This document shows, piece after piece, positions 25,243 to 32,933 of a stretch of 64,000 bases of DNA (position 1 is the stretch's first letter; every line of letters starts with the position of its first letter). The position numbers and the translations under genes were made by a program. The notes under the pieces are model-generated. The model had not been told where the DNA came from. It made no database searches and saw nothing but the letters and a program-made list of their open reading frames with translations. Origin of the DNA: Algoriphagus alkaliphilus (GTDB lineage: Bacteria; Bacteroidota; Bacteroidia; Cytophagales; Cyclobacteriaceae); contig NZ_FMXE01000007.1 of assembly GCF_900103735.1 (NCBI RefSeq), positions 62,001 through 126,000 on the forward strand, in the 5' to 3' direction.

Positions 25243-25722
25243 TCAATTAAGCTGGGAAGTTGCTTTGGATAATGCTTCTTGGGTGAATTTTCCTTTCAGC
25301 TCAATCACCATTAAGTCTCCCTTCTTGTTATCCCCTACCAAGATCACCAAATCGGAAATAATTGAAGCTCCTTTGGAATAGATAAGGATCCCACTTTTTC
25401 CTCCGGCTGTCTCCATCAGGAGTTCGTAGCGCTCTCGCTCAAGGCCTTTTTGTAAGGCTTTGAATTCGGTGTAATTACTATTGTCCTTTGGCAGGCTTAA
25501 AAAAATCAATTTTTCAACTGATTTGGCAACAGTTGCCATGTCGTTTTTATCGACATCGATCTTGAAGCCATCCGCAAAGTTCATAAAATTTCCGCCCAAT
25601 TCAAGTTGGAAAAAGTCCTTGTCTGATTTGAACTTTTCTTTTAGTGAAGCTACACTTTTGCTTTGGGCATTTGTAGCATAGACAATAGCAAGAAGGCAGA
25701 GGGTTACAATGAGTCTTTTCAT
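25243..25722 (-). CDS. DUF4252 domain protein (second copy)
   Basis: An exported protein of about 159 residues. The ATG at 25722 (MKRLIVTLCLLAIVYATNAQ) gives a proper signal peptide; a TTG at 25746 would add eight polar residues. The mature part, with FFQLELGGNFMNFADGF, AKSVEKLIFLSLPK and YELLMETAGGKSGILIYSKG, follows the DUF4252 pattern: a short helix, a hydrophobic strand about the middle, and a final KFTQEAL helix. It is a paralogue of the gene just upstream, 30 nt away. Both follow an ECF sigma/anti-sigma pair, so the DUF4252 proteins are probably envelope components of that response. The biochemical function is unknown. Confidence 0.85.
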   Translation of the reverse strand: MKRLIVTLCLLAIVYATNAQSKSVASLKEKFKSDKDFFQLELGGNFMNFADGFKIDVDKNDMATVAKSVEKLIFLSLPKDNSNYTEFKALQKGLERERYELLMETAGGKSGILIYSKGASIISDLVILVGDNKKGDLMVIELKGKFTQEALSKATSQLN

Positions 25723-25752
25723 TTTTGTAAGTGGTTTAGTTTTCAAATAATA

Positions 25753-26298
25753 TTATTTCGGCCCCTTGGGTCCCTTACTTCCTTTTCCGTATTTATCCAT
25801 TCCGGGCAAGTTGGTCTTTTCAGCCAACATATTCAGATCCTCATAAGTGAATGCGCCTAGCATGGATAGCAGGGTGAAGCTTTTGGTGTCTCCTGTTACC
25901 ATCATCAGCTCTCGAATTAAACCAGCTTCTTCGCGGATCATAAATTTCAAACTGGTGCCTTTTTCCTGCACATCCATCAATTCCTCATACTGGTTTTTGT
26001 TGAGTGTAGACATGGCCTCTTTGTATAAAGGCATCCCTTCAATTCCGTCGGCTGACAGTATTCGAATACCTTTTACTTTCGAGATCAACTTCCCCAACTC
26101 CTGAGCCTCAGCATCTCCCCCCGAGCTACTTTTCAGGAATCCACCGGCCATTTGCATCATTTTTGGAGAAATGTAGACCCGGGAGAATCGGTCGTCCTCC
26201 AAGTATTTGGAAAAAAACTTCTGTATGGCATCCTCCTGAGCGTAAGACGCAGTAGTCAGTCCCAGTAGAAAGAATAGTATGATATAGGTCTTTTTCAT
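25753..26298 (-). CDS. DUF4252 domain protein (first copy)
   Basis: A 181-residue exported protein with signal peptide 1-20 (ending SYAQ). It shares the DUF4252 pattern with the next gene: RFSRVYISPKMMQMAGGFL, KVKGIRILSADG, YEELMDVQEKG, IRELMMVTGD and a closing FTYEDLNMLAEK helix. The last 11 residues, GKGSKGPKGPK, form a basic flexible tail absent from the paralogue. Its ATG forms the edge of repeat array B, which separates it from the anti-sigma gene by about 220 nt. Despite that gap the four genes run the same way and probably respond together. Confidence 0.85.
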   Translation of the reverse strand: MKKTYIILFFLLGLTTASYAQEDAIQKFFSKYLEDDRFSRVYISPKMMQMAGGFLKSSSGGDAEAQELGKLISKVKGIRILSADGIEGMPLYKEAMSTLNKNQYEELMDVQEKGTSLKFMIREEAGLIRELMMVTGDTKSFTLLSMLGAFTYEDLNMLAEKTNLPGMDKYGKGSKGPKGPK

Positions 26299-26522
26299 CT
26301 GTTTATAAATTGATTTTTTTGGTCAGATGGAATCTTCGCATGAATTATAATCATCCCAGTGTGTGACGTACTCGTCATGCTCGATTTCATGTGTTTATAA
26401 TTGTTTTTTAGCGGTCACACCTGTCTGCCGTTAGGCAGTTGGGATATTCGCATGGATTAAAATCATTCCTCTTTGGGTTGCTTTGGGACATGCCTGTCTG
26501 CCGCAGGTAGGCTTGATTTCAT
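26293..26522 (-). repeat. Hairpin-repeat array B, 2 units
   Basis: TTTCAT boundaries lie at 26293, 26385 and 26517, giving units of 92 and 132 nt. The first boundary contains the ATG of the DUF4252 gene (26296-26298). The last boundary contains the TGA of the anti-sigma gene (26519-26521). In unit 1 CATCTG (26296) can pair with CAGATG (26324). Unit 2 carries two extra inserts built on CTGCCG-type palindromes, near 26418-26442 and 26492-26512. The array therefore exactly spans the gap between two operon genes. Confidence 0.85.
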
Positions 26523-26956
26523 TGGTTTGAATTTTGATCCAGCTGAAACAGCTGATTGGTTGTGTTCAAATATTTTAGATCATTCAGCGGAGCCAGCTGA
26601 TCTTTTGCTTTTGAAAGGTTTGACTGTATTAAACCAAAGGCTTGTATGACTTCTTCGAATGCTCTCTGCTCGGCTTGCTTTTGCTCATACACTCTCCATC
26701 CCCAAAAGCTTCCAATCAAGATCGTAATCGAAGCCGCCCAGCTTAGCCAAGCGGGGTTTAGCCTCCGCGTTTTGGTCTTGGGAATACGCAGAATTTTTGG
26801 TTCTTCGGATTTGAACAGGTCTAGTCCTTTGAATAAGGCCTTTTCCTGTTCATAGCCTGTCGCTTCTCGAATTAATTCCCGAAGCTCCTTTTCTTCATTT
26901 TGGGATGTTTCCGCCTCCCAATATTTCCCCAGCAGTTCTTCAATTCTTGTCTTCAT
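26519..26956 (-). CDS. Probable anti-sigma factor, single-pass membrane protein
   Basis: A 145-residue protein with a cytoplasmic N-terminal part (1-66) containing LLGKYWEAETSQNEEKELRE, a zinc-free anti-sigma-like helical start. One membrane helix follows (about 70-86, WLSWAASITILIGSFWGW), then a periplasmic helical tail rich in Gln and Leu (about 90-145). No CHCC zinc motif is present. Its ATG overlaps the TGA of the ECF sigma gene by 4 nt (ATGA), the usual coupling of sigma and anti-sigma genes. It is therefore read as the membrane anchor that holds the sigma factor inactive. The stop codon lies inside the edge of repeat array B. Confidence 0.75.
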   Translation of the reverse strand: MKTRIEELLGKYWEAETSQNEEKELRELIREATGYEQEKALFKGLDLFKSEEPKILRIPKTKTRRLNPAWLSWAASITILIGSFWGWRVYEQKQAEQRAFEEVIQAFGLIQSNLSKAKDQLAPLNDLKYLNTTNQLFQLDQNSNQ

Positions 26957-27444
26957 CCGGTAATTCCTTGGTTGATTAATTTTTCGCGTAGGGTCTTTCT
27001 TGCCCGATGGAGGTTGACTTTCACTTGGTCAAGGCTGATCTCCATTTGCCCTGCAATGGCTTCATAACTCATCTCCTCCACCTCTCTGAGGTGAAAAATC
27101 TCCCGTTGCTTCTCAGGTAGATCTCCTACCAAATCAAATATCAAACGAAGTGATTCTTCAGATTCAAGTTGATTTGGTTCATTAAAAGCCGTTTCCCGTA
27201 TTCCTTCCAAACTTTCAATTCTTTCATTTTTCCGATGATGCATCAAGACCTCATTTTTCAGGCTTTTGACCATCCATCCAGTCAGATTTGGGTGTGTTTG
27301 GAGTTCCTTTTGACGTCCCATTGTTTTTTCAAATACATTTTGCAAGGCATCTTCTGCTAGATCCCGGTCTTTGGTCCAGAGAAAAACCATCCGGAACAGC
27401 TTGCCTCTCAAGGGCCAGATGTGTGTCTCGAAAAATGAATTCAT
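26953..27444 (-). CDS. ECF-type RNA polymerase sigma factor
   Basis: A 163-residue sigma-70 family protein with only regions 2 and 4. Region 2 runs from FETHIWPLRGKLFRMVFLWT through RDLAEDALQNVFEKTM. Region 4 (about 108-155) contains LVGDLPEKQREIFHLREVEE, the MSYEAIAGQMEISLDQVKVN helix-turn-helix and a closing HRARKTLREKL. It would direct RNA polymerase to a small regulon, starting with its own operon: anti-sigma and two DUF4252 exported proteins. The inducing signal is unknown. No sigma-specific promoter could be defined upstream. Confidence 0.92.
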   Translation of the reverse strand: MNSFFETHIWPLRGKLFRMVFLWTKDRDLAEDALQNVFEKTMGRQKELQTHPNLTGWMVKSLKNEVLMHHRKNERIESLEGIRETAFNEPNQLESEESLRLIFDLVGDLPEKQREIFHLREVEEMSYEAIAGQMEISLDQVKVNLHRARKTLREKLINQGITG

Positions 27445-27690
27445 TTAAGAAGGTGATGCGGAAAAGGCCAGAATGTTACAAATTCACGAAGAAATTTCCT
27501 GAAATTATTTTTCTAAGTCCAAAACTCACCCGGAAGGAAGTCCCTATTCAGTCAATTGTCCTTTTGAGTAATCCTAGACTTGTGTAGATCGAGTATAAAT
27601 TTGAATCAGAAATAGTATGCATGCAGACTATTTTATATTTTGCAGTGATGAACAATCCAGCTTTATATCGACGAAGTTTTGAGAAAAGGG

Positions 27691-27720
27691 CAAAAAAAAT
27701 CCCGATCCATGTGGATCGGG
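27691..27720 (-). terminator. Rho-independent terminator after tRNA-Phe
   Basis: On the minus strand CCCGATCCACATGGATCGGG forms a 10-bp perfect stem and is followed by eight T. It starts 4 nt after the tRNA 3' end. Confidence 0.92.
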
Positions 27721-27724
27721 AGGG

Positions 27725-27797
27725 TGGTGATAAGTGGACTCGAACCACCGACTCACGGATTTTCAGTCCGATGCTCTACCAACTGAGCTATATCACC
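27725..27797 (-). tRNA. tRNA-Phe (anticodon GAA)
   Basis: The minus strand folds as a complete cloverleaf. The acceptor arms GGTGATA and TATCACC pair fully. The D arm is GCTC...GAGC with the loop AGTTGGTA. The anticodon arm is CGGAC-TGAAAAT-CCG-type with GAA in the loop, and the T arm carries the TTCGAGTC consensus. The discriminator is A at 27725. CCA is not encoded (the next bases are CCC). A strong terminator follows. Confidence 0.96.
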
Positions 27798-27899
27798 AAC
27801 TTTTAAAGTGATGCAAAGGTAGAAATTTGAGTATTTGATACAAATGCTTTTCAGAAAAAATAAACCCTAATTAAAGAAAAACAAGCTAATCAGATCACT

Positions 27900-29234
27900 A
27901 TGAGCATTTTACCGCAACTCGCATTTGTCCTGATTTTGGGTATTGCGGGTTATATTTTGAGTAAAAGGATCAAATTTCTCAGAAGAAATATCCTTTTAGG
28001 AAAAGCAGAGACTCGGAACGACCAATCCGAATCCCGCTGGAAGACCATGATGCTGGTGGCGTTTGGTCAGCAGAAAATGTTTAAACGCATCGTCCCAGCT
28101 TTTCTTCATTTATTAATTTATGTTGGCTTTTTAGTCATTAACCTTGAAGTATTGGAATTTATTCTTGACGGTATTATAGGTAGTCACAGGCTTTTTGCTC
28201 CGGTGTTGGGAGGCCTTTATACCACTGCCATCAACATGTTTGAGTTTCTGGCTGTCGCAGTATTGGTTTCCTGTGTTGCTTTCCTGATCAGAAGAAATGT
28301 GATGAAAGTGGAGCGTTTCACCAAGCCGGAGCTCAAGGGTTGGCCTGCCATGGATGCAAACCTGATTTTGGTGATTGAGATCATTTTGATGTTTGCAATC
28401 CTGACGATGAATGCAACGGATCAGATTTTGGCAAACCGAGAAGATGGACATTATTTGGCCTTGGGAACCTTGTTTTTCAGTAGCATGCTGATGCCAATCT
28501 TTGAGGGAATGTCTGATGGAGCTTTGGTTTTCACGGAGCGGTTTGCCTGGTGGTTTCATATTGTAGGGATTTTGGCTTTCGCTATTTATGTCACCTACTC
28601 GAAGCATTTGCACATCTTTTTGGCTTTTCCAAACACCTGGTATTCCAACCTCAAAGCAAAGGGTGAAATGATCAATATGCCTGAAGTGACCAATGAGGTG
28701 AATATGATGCTGGGAATTCCTGTGGAAACTTCCTCTGATGTGTCTGCTGAAATCGGTCGTTTTGGAGCTAAAGATGTCAATGACCTCAGCTGGATCAATG
28801 TTCTCAATGCGTATTCCTGTACGGAATGTGGGCGTTGCACGGCAGAATGTCCGGCAAATCTCACCGGTAAAAAACTTTCCCCGCGTAAAATCATGATGGA
28901 TGTGCGGGATCGCGTTGAGGAAGTTGGAAAAAGCATCGATGCTGGTGGTGCCGGTTTTGAAGACGGAAAGTCACTTTTGGGAGATTACATCACTAAGGAA
29001 GAAATCAACGCCTGCACGAGCTGCAATGCCTGCGTAGAAGCATGCCCTGTCAATATCGATCCTTTAGCTATTATCCTTCAAATGCGCCGCTACGTGGCCA
29101 TGGAAGAATCCGGTACTCCTGCCCAGTGGAATGCCATGTTTCAAAACATGGAAACCAGCTTTTCGCCTTGGAAATTTAGCCCTTCAGATCGCTTCAACTG
29201 GGCAGAAAAAGTGAAGGAAGAGGAAATGATGTAA
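27900..29234 (+). CDS. Membrane (Fe-S) oxidoreductase with two 4Fe-4S sites
   Basis: A 444-residue electron-transfer protein. The N-terminal half has about five hydrophobic helices (including LAFVLILGIAGYILS, FLHLLIYVGFLVI and FHIVGILAFAIYV with histidines that could bind heme), followed by a cytoplasmic ferredoxin domain. The first cluster motif is CTECGRCTAECP near residue 307 and the second is CTSCNACVEACP near 372, a 2[4Fe-4S] arrangement. It resembles HdrE/NarI plus HdrC-type fusions. With the next gene, an HdrB/GlpC-like cysteine protein, it probably forms a quinone-linked complex. The electron donor is unknown. The two genes are about 150 nt apart. Confidence 0.88.
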   Translation: MSILPQLAFVLILGIAGYILSKRIKFLRRNILLGKAETRNDQSESRWKTMMLVAFGQQKMFKRIVPAFLHLLIYVGFLVINLEVLEFILDGIIGSHRLFAPVLGGLYTTAINMFEFLAVAVLVSCVAFLIRRNVMKVERFTKPELKGWPAMDANLILVIEIILMFAILTMNATDQILANREDGHYLALGTLFFSSMLMPIFEGMSDGALVFTERFAWWFHIVGILAFAIYVTYSKHLHIFLAFPNTWYSNLKAKGEMINMPEVTNEVNMMLGIPVETSSDVSAEIGRFGAKDVNDLSWINVLNAYSCTECGRCTAECPANLTGKKLSPRKIMMDVRDRVEEVGKSIDAGGAGFEDGKSLLGDYITKEEINACTSCNACVEACPVNIDPLAIILQMRRYVAMEESGTPAQWNAMFQNMETSFSPWKFSPSDRFNWAEKVKEEEMM

Positions 29235-29382
29235 AGTTGTCCGGTGTCCGATGTCGGGTGACCGATGTTTGATAGTCGATCCTCCTTGGCGGACAGGAGT
29301 CCGATTAAATTTTCCTCGATTTGGGTCTTGAATCTTGTTTCTAGCCTCTTGTGTCTAAAGTCTATAATCTAAAGTCTAAGAA
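29235..29382. other. Reiterated-word tract between Fe-S genes
   Basis: The gap is composed of short near-repeats. GTCCGGTGTCCGATGTCGGG and GACCGATG occur at its start, and GTCTAAAGTCTATAATC then TAAAGTCTAAG just before the next start codon. It also holds GGCGGACAGGAGTCCG. It encodes nothing and is not a hairpin repeat of the 90-nt family. Confidence 0.55.
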
Positions 29383-30174
29383 ATGTCAACATATAAAGTT
29401 CCAACCATGGCCGAAATGTCCACAAACGGTCAGACACCTGAAGTTCTTTTTTGGGTGGGCTGCGCCGGATCTTTCGATGAACGCTACAAAGCCGTGACTC
29501 AGGCTTTTGTGAAAATATTGAATAAAGTCGGCGTCAGTTTCGCAGTTCTCGGGCCGGAAGAAGCCTGCACCGGTGATCCGGCAAGAAGAGCTGGAAATGA
29601 ATTCCTATTCCAAATGCAAGCAGTCGCAAATATTCAGGTAATGAATGGCTATGAAGTAAAAAAAGTTGTTACAGCATGCCCTCATTGCTTCAATACCATC
29701 AAAAACGAATATCCTGCATTGGGTGGGAATTATGATGTAATTCACCATTCTCAGTTTTTACAGCAGCTGATCAATGAGGGGAAGGTCACACTTAAAGGAG
29801 GAGGAGAATTCAAAGGTAAAAAGATCACCTTTCATGATTCCTGCTACCTTGGTCGTGCCAATAGTGTCTATGAAGCCCCCCGGGAAGTCATCAAAGCCTT
29901 AGATGTGGAGCTGGTCGAGATGAAGCGCTGCAAAACCAAAGGACTTTGCTGCGGGGCTGGTGGAGCGCAGATGTTTAAAGAACCTGAACCGGGTAAAAAA
30001 GACATCAACATCGAACGTACTGAGGAGGCATTGGCCACCGGAGCAAGTACAATTGCGGTTGGCTGCCCATTTTGCCTGACCATGATGACCGATGGAGTGA
30101 AAAATCAAAACCGGGAAGCTGACGTCAAGGTCTATGATTTGGCAGAAATGATCGCCAAAGACATGGGGATTTAA
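29383..30174 (+). CDS. (Fe-S)-binding protein with CCG domains (HdrB/GlpC-like)
   Basis: A 263-residue cytoplasmic redox protein with two cysteine-rich CCG domains. Domain 1 has WVGCAGSFDER and CPHCFNTIKNEYP (the CxxC follows a strand ending VVTA). Domain 2 has FHDSCYLGRANSVYEAPREV, then GLCCGAGGAQMF near residue 187, with a final VGCPFCLTMM. These motifs bind a noncubane or [4Fe-4S] cluster in HdrB, GlpC and LutA proteins. It follows the membrane ferredoxin protein and is presumably its soluble partner, with a terminator closing the unit. The donor substrate is unknown; lactate-, glycolate- or glycerol-3-phosphate-type dehydrogenases are possible partners. Confidence 0.88.
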   Translation: MSTYKVPTMAEMSTNGQTPEVLFWVGCAGSFDERYKAVTQAFVKILNKVGVSFAVLGPEEACTGDPARRAGNEFLFQMQAVANIQVMNGYEVKKVVTACPHCFNTIKNEYPALGGNYDVIHHSQFLQQLINEGKVTLKGGGEFKGKKITFHDSCYLGRANSVYEAPREVIKALDVELVEMKRCKTKGLCCGAGGAQMFKEPEPGKKDINIERTEEALATGASTIAVGCPFCLTMMTDGVKNQNREADVKVYDLAEMIAKDMGI

Positions 30175-30197
30175 TTTGAAGAATTGAATCAATTCAG

Positions 30198-30230
30198 CCC
30201 TTTTTGCCGTTATGCAAAAAGGGTTTTTTA
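30198..30230 (+). terminator. Rho-independent terminator
   Basis: CCCTTTTTGC and GCAAAAAGGG form a perfect 10-bp stem with a five-base loop and are followed by TTTTTTA. It ends the Fe-S protein operon. Confidence 0.9.
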
Positions 30231-30251
30231 TTTGTAAGTTAAACAAACCGC

Positions 30252-30740
30252 ATGTATCTCCCATTTGATCAAATGCCTGATTACGCTAGAGTTTGGGTTT
30301 ACCAGGCAGACCATAAATTATCCTCGGCTGATGCGCAGCTTGTCCGGGATCGGATGAAAAGTTTTTGTGAAGGCTGGAATACGCACGGAAACTTGATGCC
30401 CACTTCATTTGAACTCATCGAAAGCCAGATACTGATTTTGGCCGTGGATGAAAGTAAGCTTGGTGCCAGTGGCTGTTCGATTGATAGTTCAGTTCGGACG
30501 CTTCGGGAGCTGGAAAGTATCCTACATATCAATTTGACCGATCAAGGGAAAGTCAGTTTGAGAAAGCCAAGCGGAGAAATGAACGTAATTTCAGCCTTAG
30601 GTGTGAAATCAAAAGTGACTTCAGGCGAAATAGATATTGAAACTGAAGTGATCAATCCCATGATCCGCGTCAAATCCGATCTTCAAAATCTCTGGCAACC
30701 TGTCCGAAATAGTTGGCTTATTAAGTATTTTCCAAATTAA
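30252..30740 (+). CDS. Conserved Bacteroidota protein, 162 aa, no ATPase motifs
   Basis: A soluble protein beginning MYLPFDQMPDYARVWVYQAD, with ILAVDESKLGASGCSIDSSV in the middle (about 59-78) and a closing W-rich SWLIKYF. Close relatives are often labelled ABC transporter ATPase, but no Walker A, Walker B or signature motif exists in this sequence, so that label cannot be right. The GASGCSIDSS stretch with its single Cys looks like a conserved functional loop. No signal peptide or membrane segment is present. It lies between the Fe-S operon and the OmpA-family gene. The function is unknown. Confidence 0.75.
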   Translation: MYLPFDQMPDYARVWVYQADHKLSSADAQLVRDRMKSFCEGWNTHGNLMPTSFELIESQILILAVDESKLGASGCSIDSSVRTLRELESILHINLTDQGKVSLRKPSGEMNVISALGVKSKVTSGEIDIETEVINPMIRVKSDLQNLWQPVRNSWLIKYFPN

Positions 30741-30777
30741 TTAGTAATATTCAGCATTGACCTACAATCACCATTCG

Positions 30778-32709
30778 ATGAAGAAGCATTTTTTATGGAT
30801 TTATGCCTTGGTTCTTTTGGCTTTTGTTGGCTGTAAGAGCTTGCAAGAAAAAGGAAATGACCAATTCCTGTCCGGGCAGTACCAATATGCGATCAATACC
30901 TTTACTCAGATTCTAAGTCAGGACTCCTCCAATCTTGAGGCGAACCAGTTTATTGCGGAAAGCTACCGGCTCTCAAATCGAATAGAAAAGTCAGAGCCAT
31001 ACTATCGCCAATTGGCAGAAAAAGATCCATCATTTTCCAGTTACTTCTTCCTTGGGCAGAGCCTTAAAGCGCAGCAGAAAAATGAGGAGGCTATTCAGGC
31101 TTTTGAAAAAGCAAAAGGTTATACAGCCGACGATGCCCTATTGGCGAGAAATCAGCGGGAAATAGAGGCGATTAAATTGGCTGAGGGAATTGAAGATTAC
31201 TGGCCAAATCATGTTTTGGTCAATTATACCGAACTGAATACTCTTGGAGCTGATTTTTCTCCCGTATTGAGCGAAAAATTCCTCTACTTCACTTCAGGAA
31301 GACAAGCATCAGCAATCTATCCGGCTACAGGAACACCCTATTTAAAGCTATTTCGCGCTAGAGCCGATGGGTTAAAAGTAGATGTTGGCGTAATACAGCC
31401 ATTGCCGGAATTCAGAAACGAGGAAGGCTTAAATCAAGGTTCCATTGCGATAAGTCCTGACGGGAACACAATCATATATTCCCGAGGAAATTCTACTTCT
31501 CCAAAGGATTACCCAGAGACAACCTTGTTTGCTTCTTATTTCCGAGGTGCCGGTTTTACCCAGCCCATCTGGATGCCAGTTAATGGTGAGGAAAATTGGT
31601 GGAATTCTACGCCGGCCTTCAGCCCGGACGGATCAGAACTGTATTTCGCTTCTAACCGACCTGGAGGATATGGAGGCATAGATCTCTGGAAAGCTACCCG
31701 ACTTGCCAACAGTGATTTTGGAAACCCTGTCAATCTTGGCTCCACCATCAATACTCCTGGGAATGAATTGTTCCCAAGAATGACCCCTGACGGTAAATTC
31801 TTTTTTGCTTCAGATGGACATCCCGGTTTTGGAAAGTTGGATTTATTTGTAGCCGAAAAGGACGAATCCGGTAAACAGCTGATTCGAAACCTGGGAAAAA
31901 ACATCAATAGCAAGGACGATGATTTTGGGATTTTCTTCACAGAATACCCAAAGGCAGGATTCATCTCCTCCAACCGCGAAGGAGGGGTAGGGGACGACGA
32001 CATCTACTTCTTTGAAGACAAAACTCCTAAGCCTAAAATCGTCAATGTACTGCTAAACGTCTTCATCAAAGAAGAAAAAGCTGATGGTTCCATCGCAGAC
32101 TTGCCTCAAACCAGGGTTGTGCTTTACGGTTCGGATAATAAGCAACAGGGTGGAGATTTCTCCAATGCCAATGGCCGTGTAAGATTTACCATGGCTCCTG
32201 AATCGGATTATACTATTATAGCTTCAAAGGGAGGTTATTTCTCCAAATCGATCCCCTATACCACAAAAGGCAAGACACCCGATCCGGCAACGTTGATTCA
32301 GGATGTGACCAACGTATCACTTGATACCACAATCGTTTTGGATCAGTTGATTTTGGAGAAATCCATCGTCCTGGATAATATTTATTATGATCTCGATAAG
32401 GCTGAAATCAGACCTGATGCAGCGTTTGAGTTGGATAAATTGGTCAAAATCCTGGCGGATAATCCTTCGATCAGAATTGAGCTGAGCTCCCATACCGACT
32501 CCAGATCCAGCGATGCCTACAACCTGAATTTGTCTCAAAGAAGAGCGCAATCCGCAGTGGATTACATGGTGTCAAAAGGAATCGCAGCCGACCGATTGGT
32601 GGCCAAAGGATATGGAGAAAGCCAATTGATCATCAAGGATGCCAAGACTGAGGAAGAGCATCAGGTCAACCGTCGAACTGAGTTTAAAGTGATTGAGATT
32701 CGGGAGTAA
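30778..32709 (+). CDS. OmpA-family lipoprotein with TPR and WD40-like PD40 repeats
   Basis: About 643 residues. The ATG at 30778 gives MKKHFLWIYALVLLAFVGC, a lipoprotein signal with Cys at the end; an ATG at 30757 would add seven residues before it. TPR-type helices fill about 25-130 (QYAINTFTQILSQDSSNLEA). PD40 beta-propeller strands follow (SPDGNTIIYSRGNS, FSPDGSELYFASNRPGG, MTPDGKFFFASDGHPG). A carboxypeptidase-like beta domain comes next (about 430-500). The C terminus is a peptidoglycan-binding OmpA domain with IYYDLDKAEIRP, ELSSHTDSRSSDAYN and LSQRRAQSAVDYM. It anchors the outer membrane to the cell wall. In other members such genes sit beside PorP/SprF type IX genes; none is here. Confidence 0.92.
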   Translation: MKKHFLWIYALVLLAFVGCKSLQEKGNDQFLSGQYQYAINTFTQILSQDSSNLEANQFIAESYRLSNRIEKSEPYYRQLAEKDPSFSSYFFLGQSLKAQQKNEEAIQAFEKAKGYTADDALLARNQREIEAIKLAEGIEDYWPNHVLVNYTELNTLGADFSPVLSEKFLYFTSGRQASAIYPATGTPYLKLFRARADGLKVDVGVIQPLPEFRNEEGLNQGSIAISPDGNTIIYSRGNSTSPKDYPETTLFASYFRGAGFTQPIWMPVNGEENWWNSTPAFSPDGSELYFASNRPGGYGGIDLWKATRLANSDFGNPVNLGSTINTPGNELFPRMTPDGKFFFASDGHPGFGKLDLFVAEKDESGKQLIRNLGKNINSKDDDFGIFFTEYPKAGFISSNREGGVGDDDIYFFEDKTPKPKIVNVLLNVFIKEEKADGSIADLPQTRVVLYGSDNKQQGGDFSNANGRVRFTMAPESDYTIIASKGGYFSKSIPYTTKGKTPDPATLIQDVTNVSLDTTIVLDQLILEKSIVLDNIYYDLDKAEIRPDAAFELDKLVKILADNPSIRIELSSHTDSRSSDAYNLNLSQRRAQSAVDYMVSKGIAADRLVAKGYGESQLIIKDAKTEEEHQVNRRTEFKVIEIRE

Positions 32710-32731
32710 TAAGTACTTCCCCAATAAATAT

Positions 32732-32769
32732 AAAAGCCCGTCAGGAGTGTTCTAGACAGGCATTTTATT
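32732..32769 (+). terminator. Possible terminator
   Basis: AAAAGCCCGTC and GACAGGCATTTT can pair with one mismatch around a 12-base loop, 22 nt after the OmpA-family stop. The following T run is weak. Confidence 0.45.
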
Positions 32770-32879
32770 GAACAATAGTCCCAGTGAACCTGCCTGCTGC
32801 AGATAGGTTTCCGTAGAATGAGACGTAGATGATCTCGGATTTTTTCTGTTTTAGAGATCCTTTCTCAAATCCCAACCCA

Positions 32880-32910
32880 CAAAAAAAGTCCGAATCACCG
32901 ATCCGGACTT
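32880..32910 (-). terminator. Rho-independent terminator of dnaN
   Basis: On the minus strand AAGTCCGGATC and GATTCGGACTT pair around a short loop and are followed by seven T. It lies 24 nt after the dnaN stop. Confidence 0.88.
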
Positions 32911-32933
32911 GGGGTTAAAATTATTGGATGAGG

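Noticed and set aside
27445-27690. Small gene or ncRNA between the sigma factor and tRNA-Phe
   Set aside because: Open frames here have no protein-like composition and no conserved fold was seen apart from the tRNA terminator.
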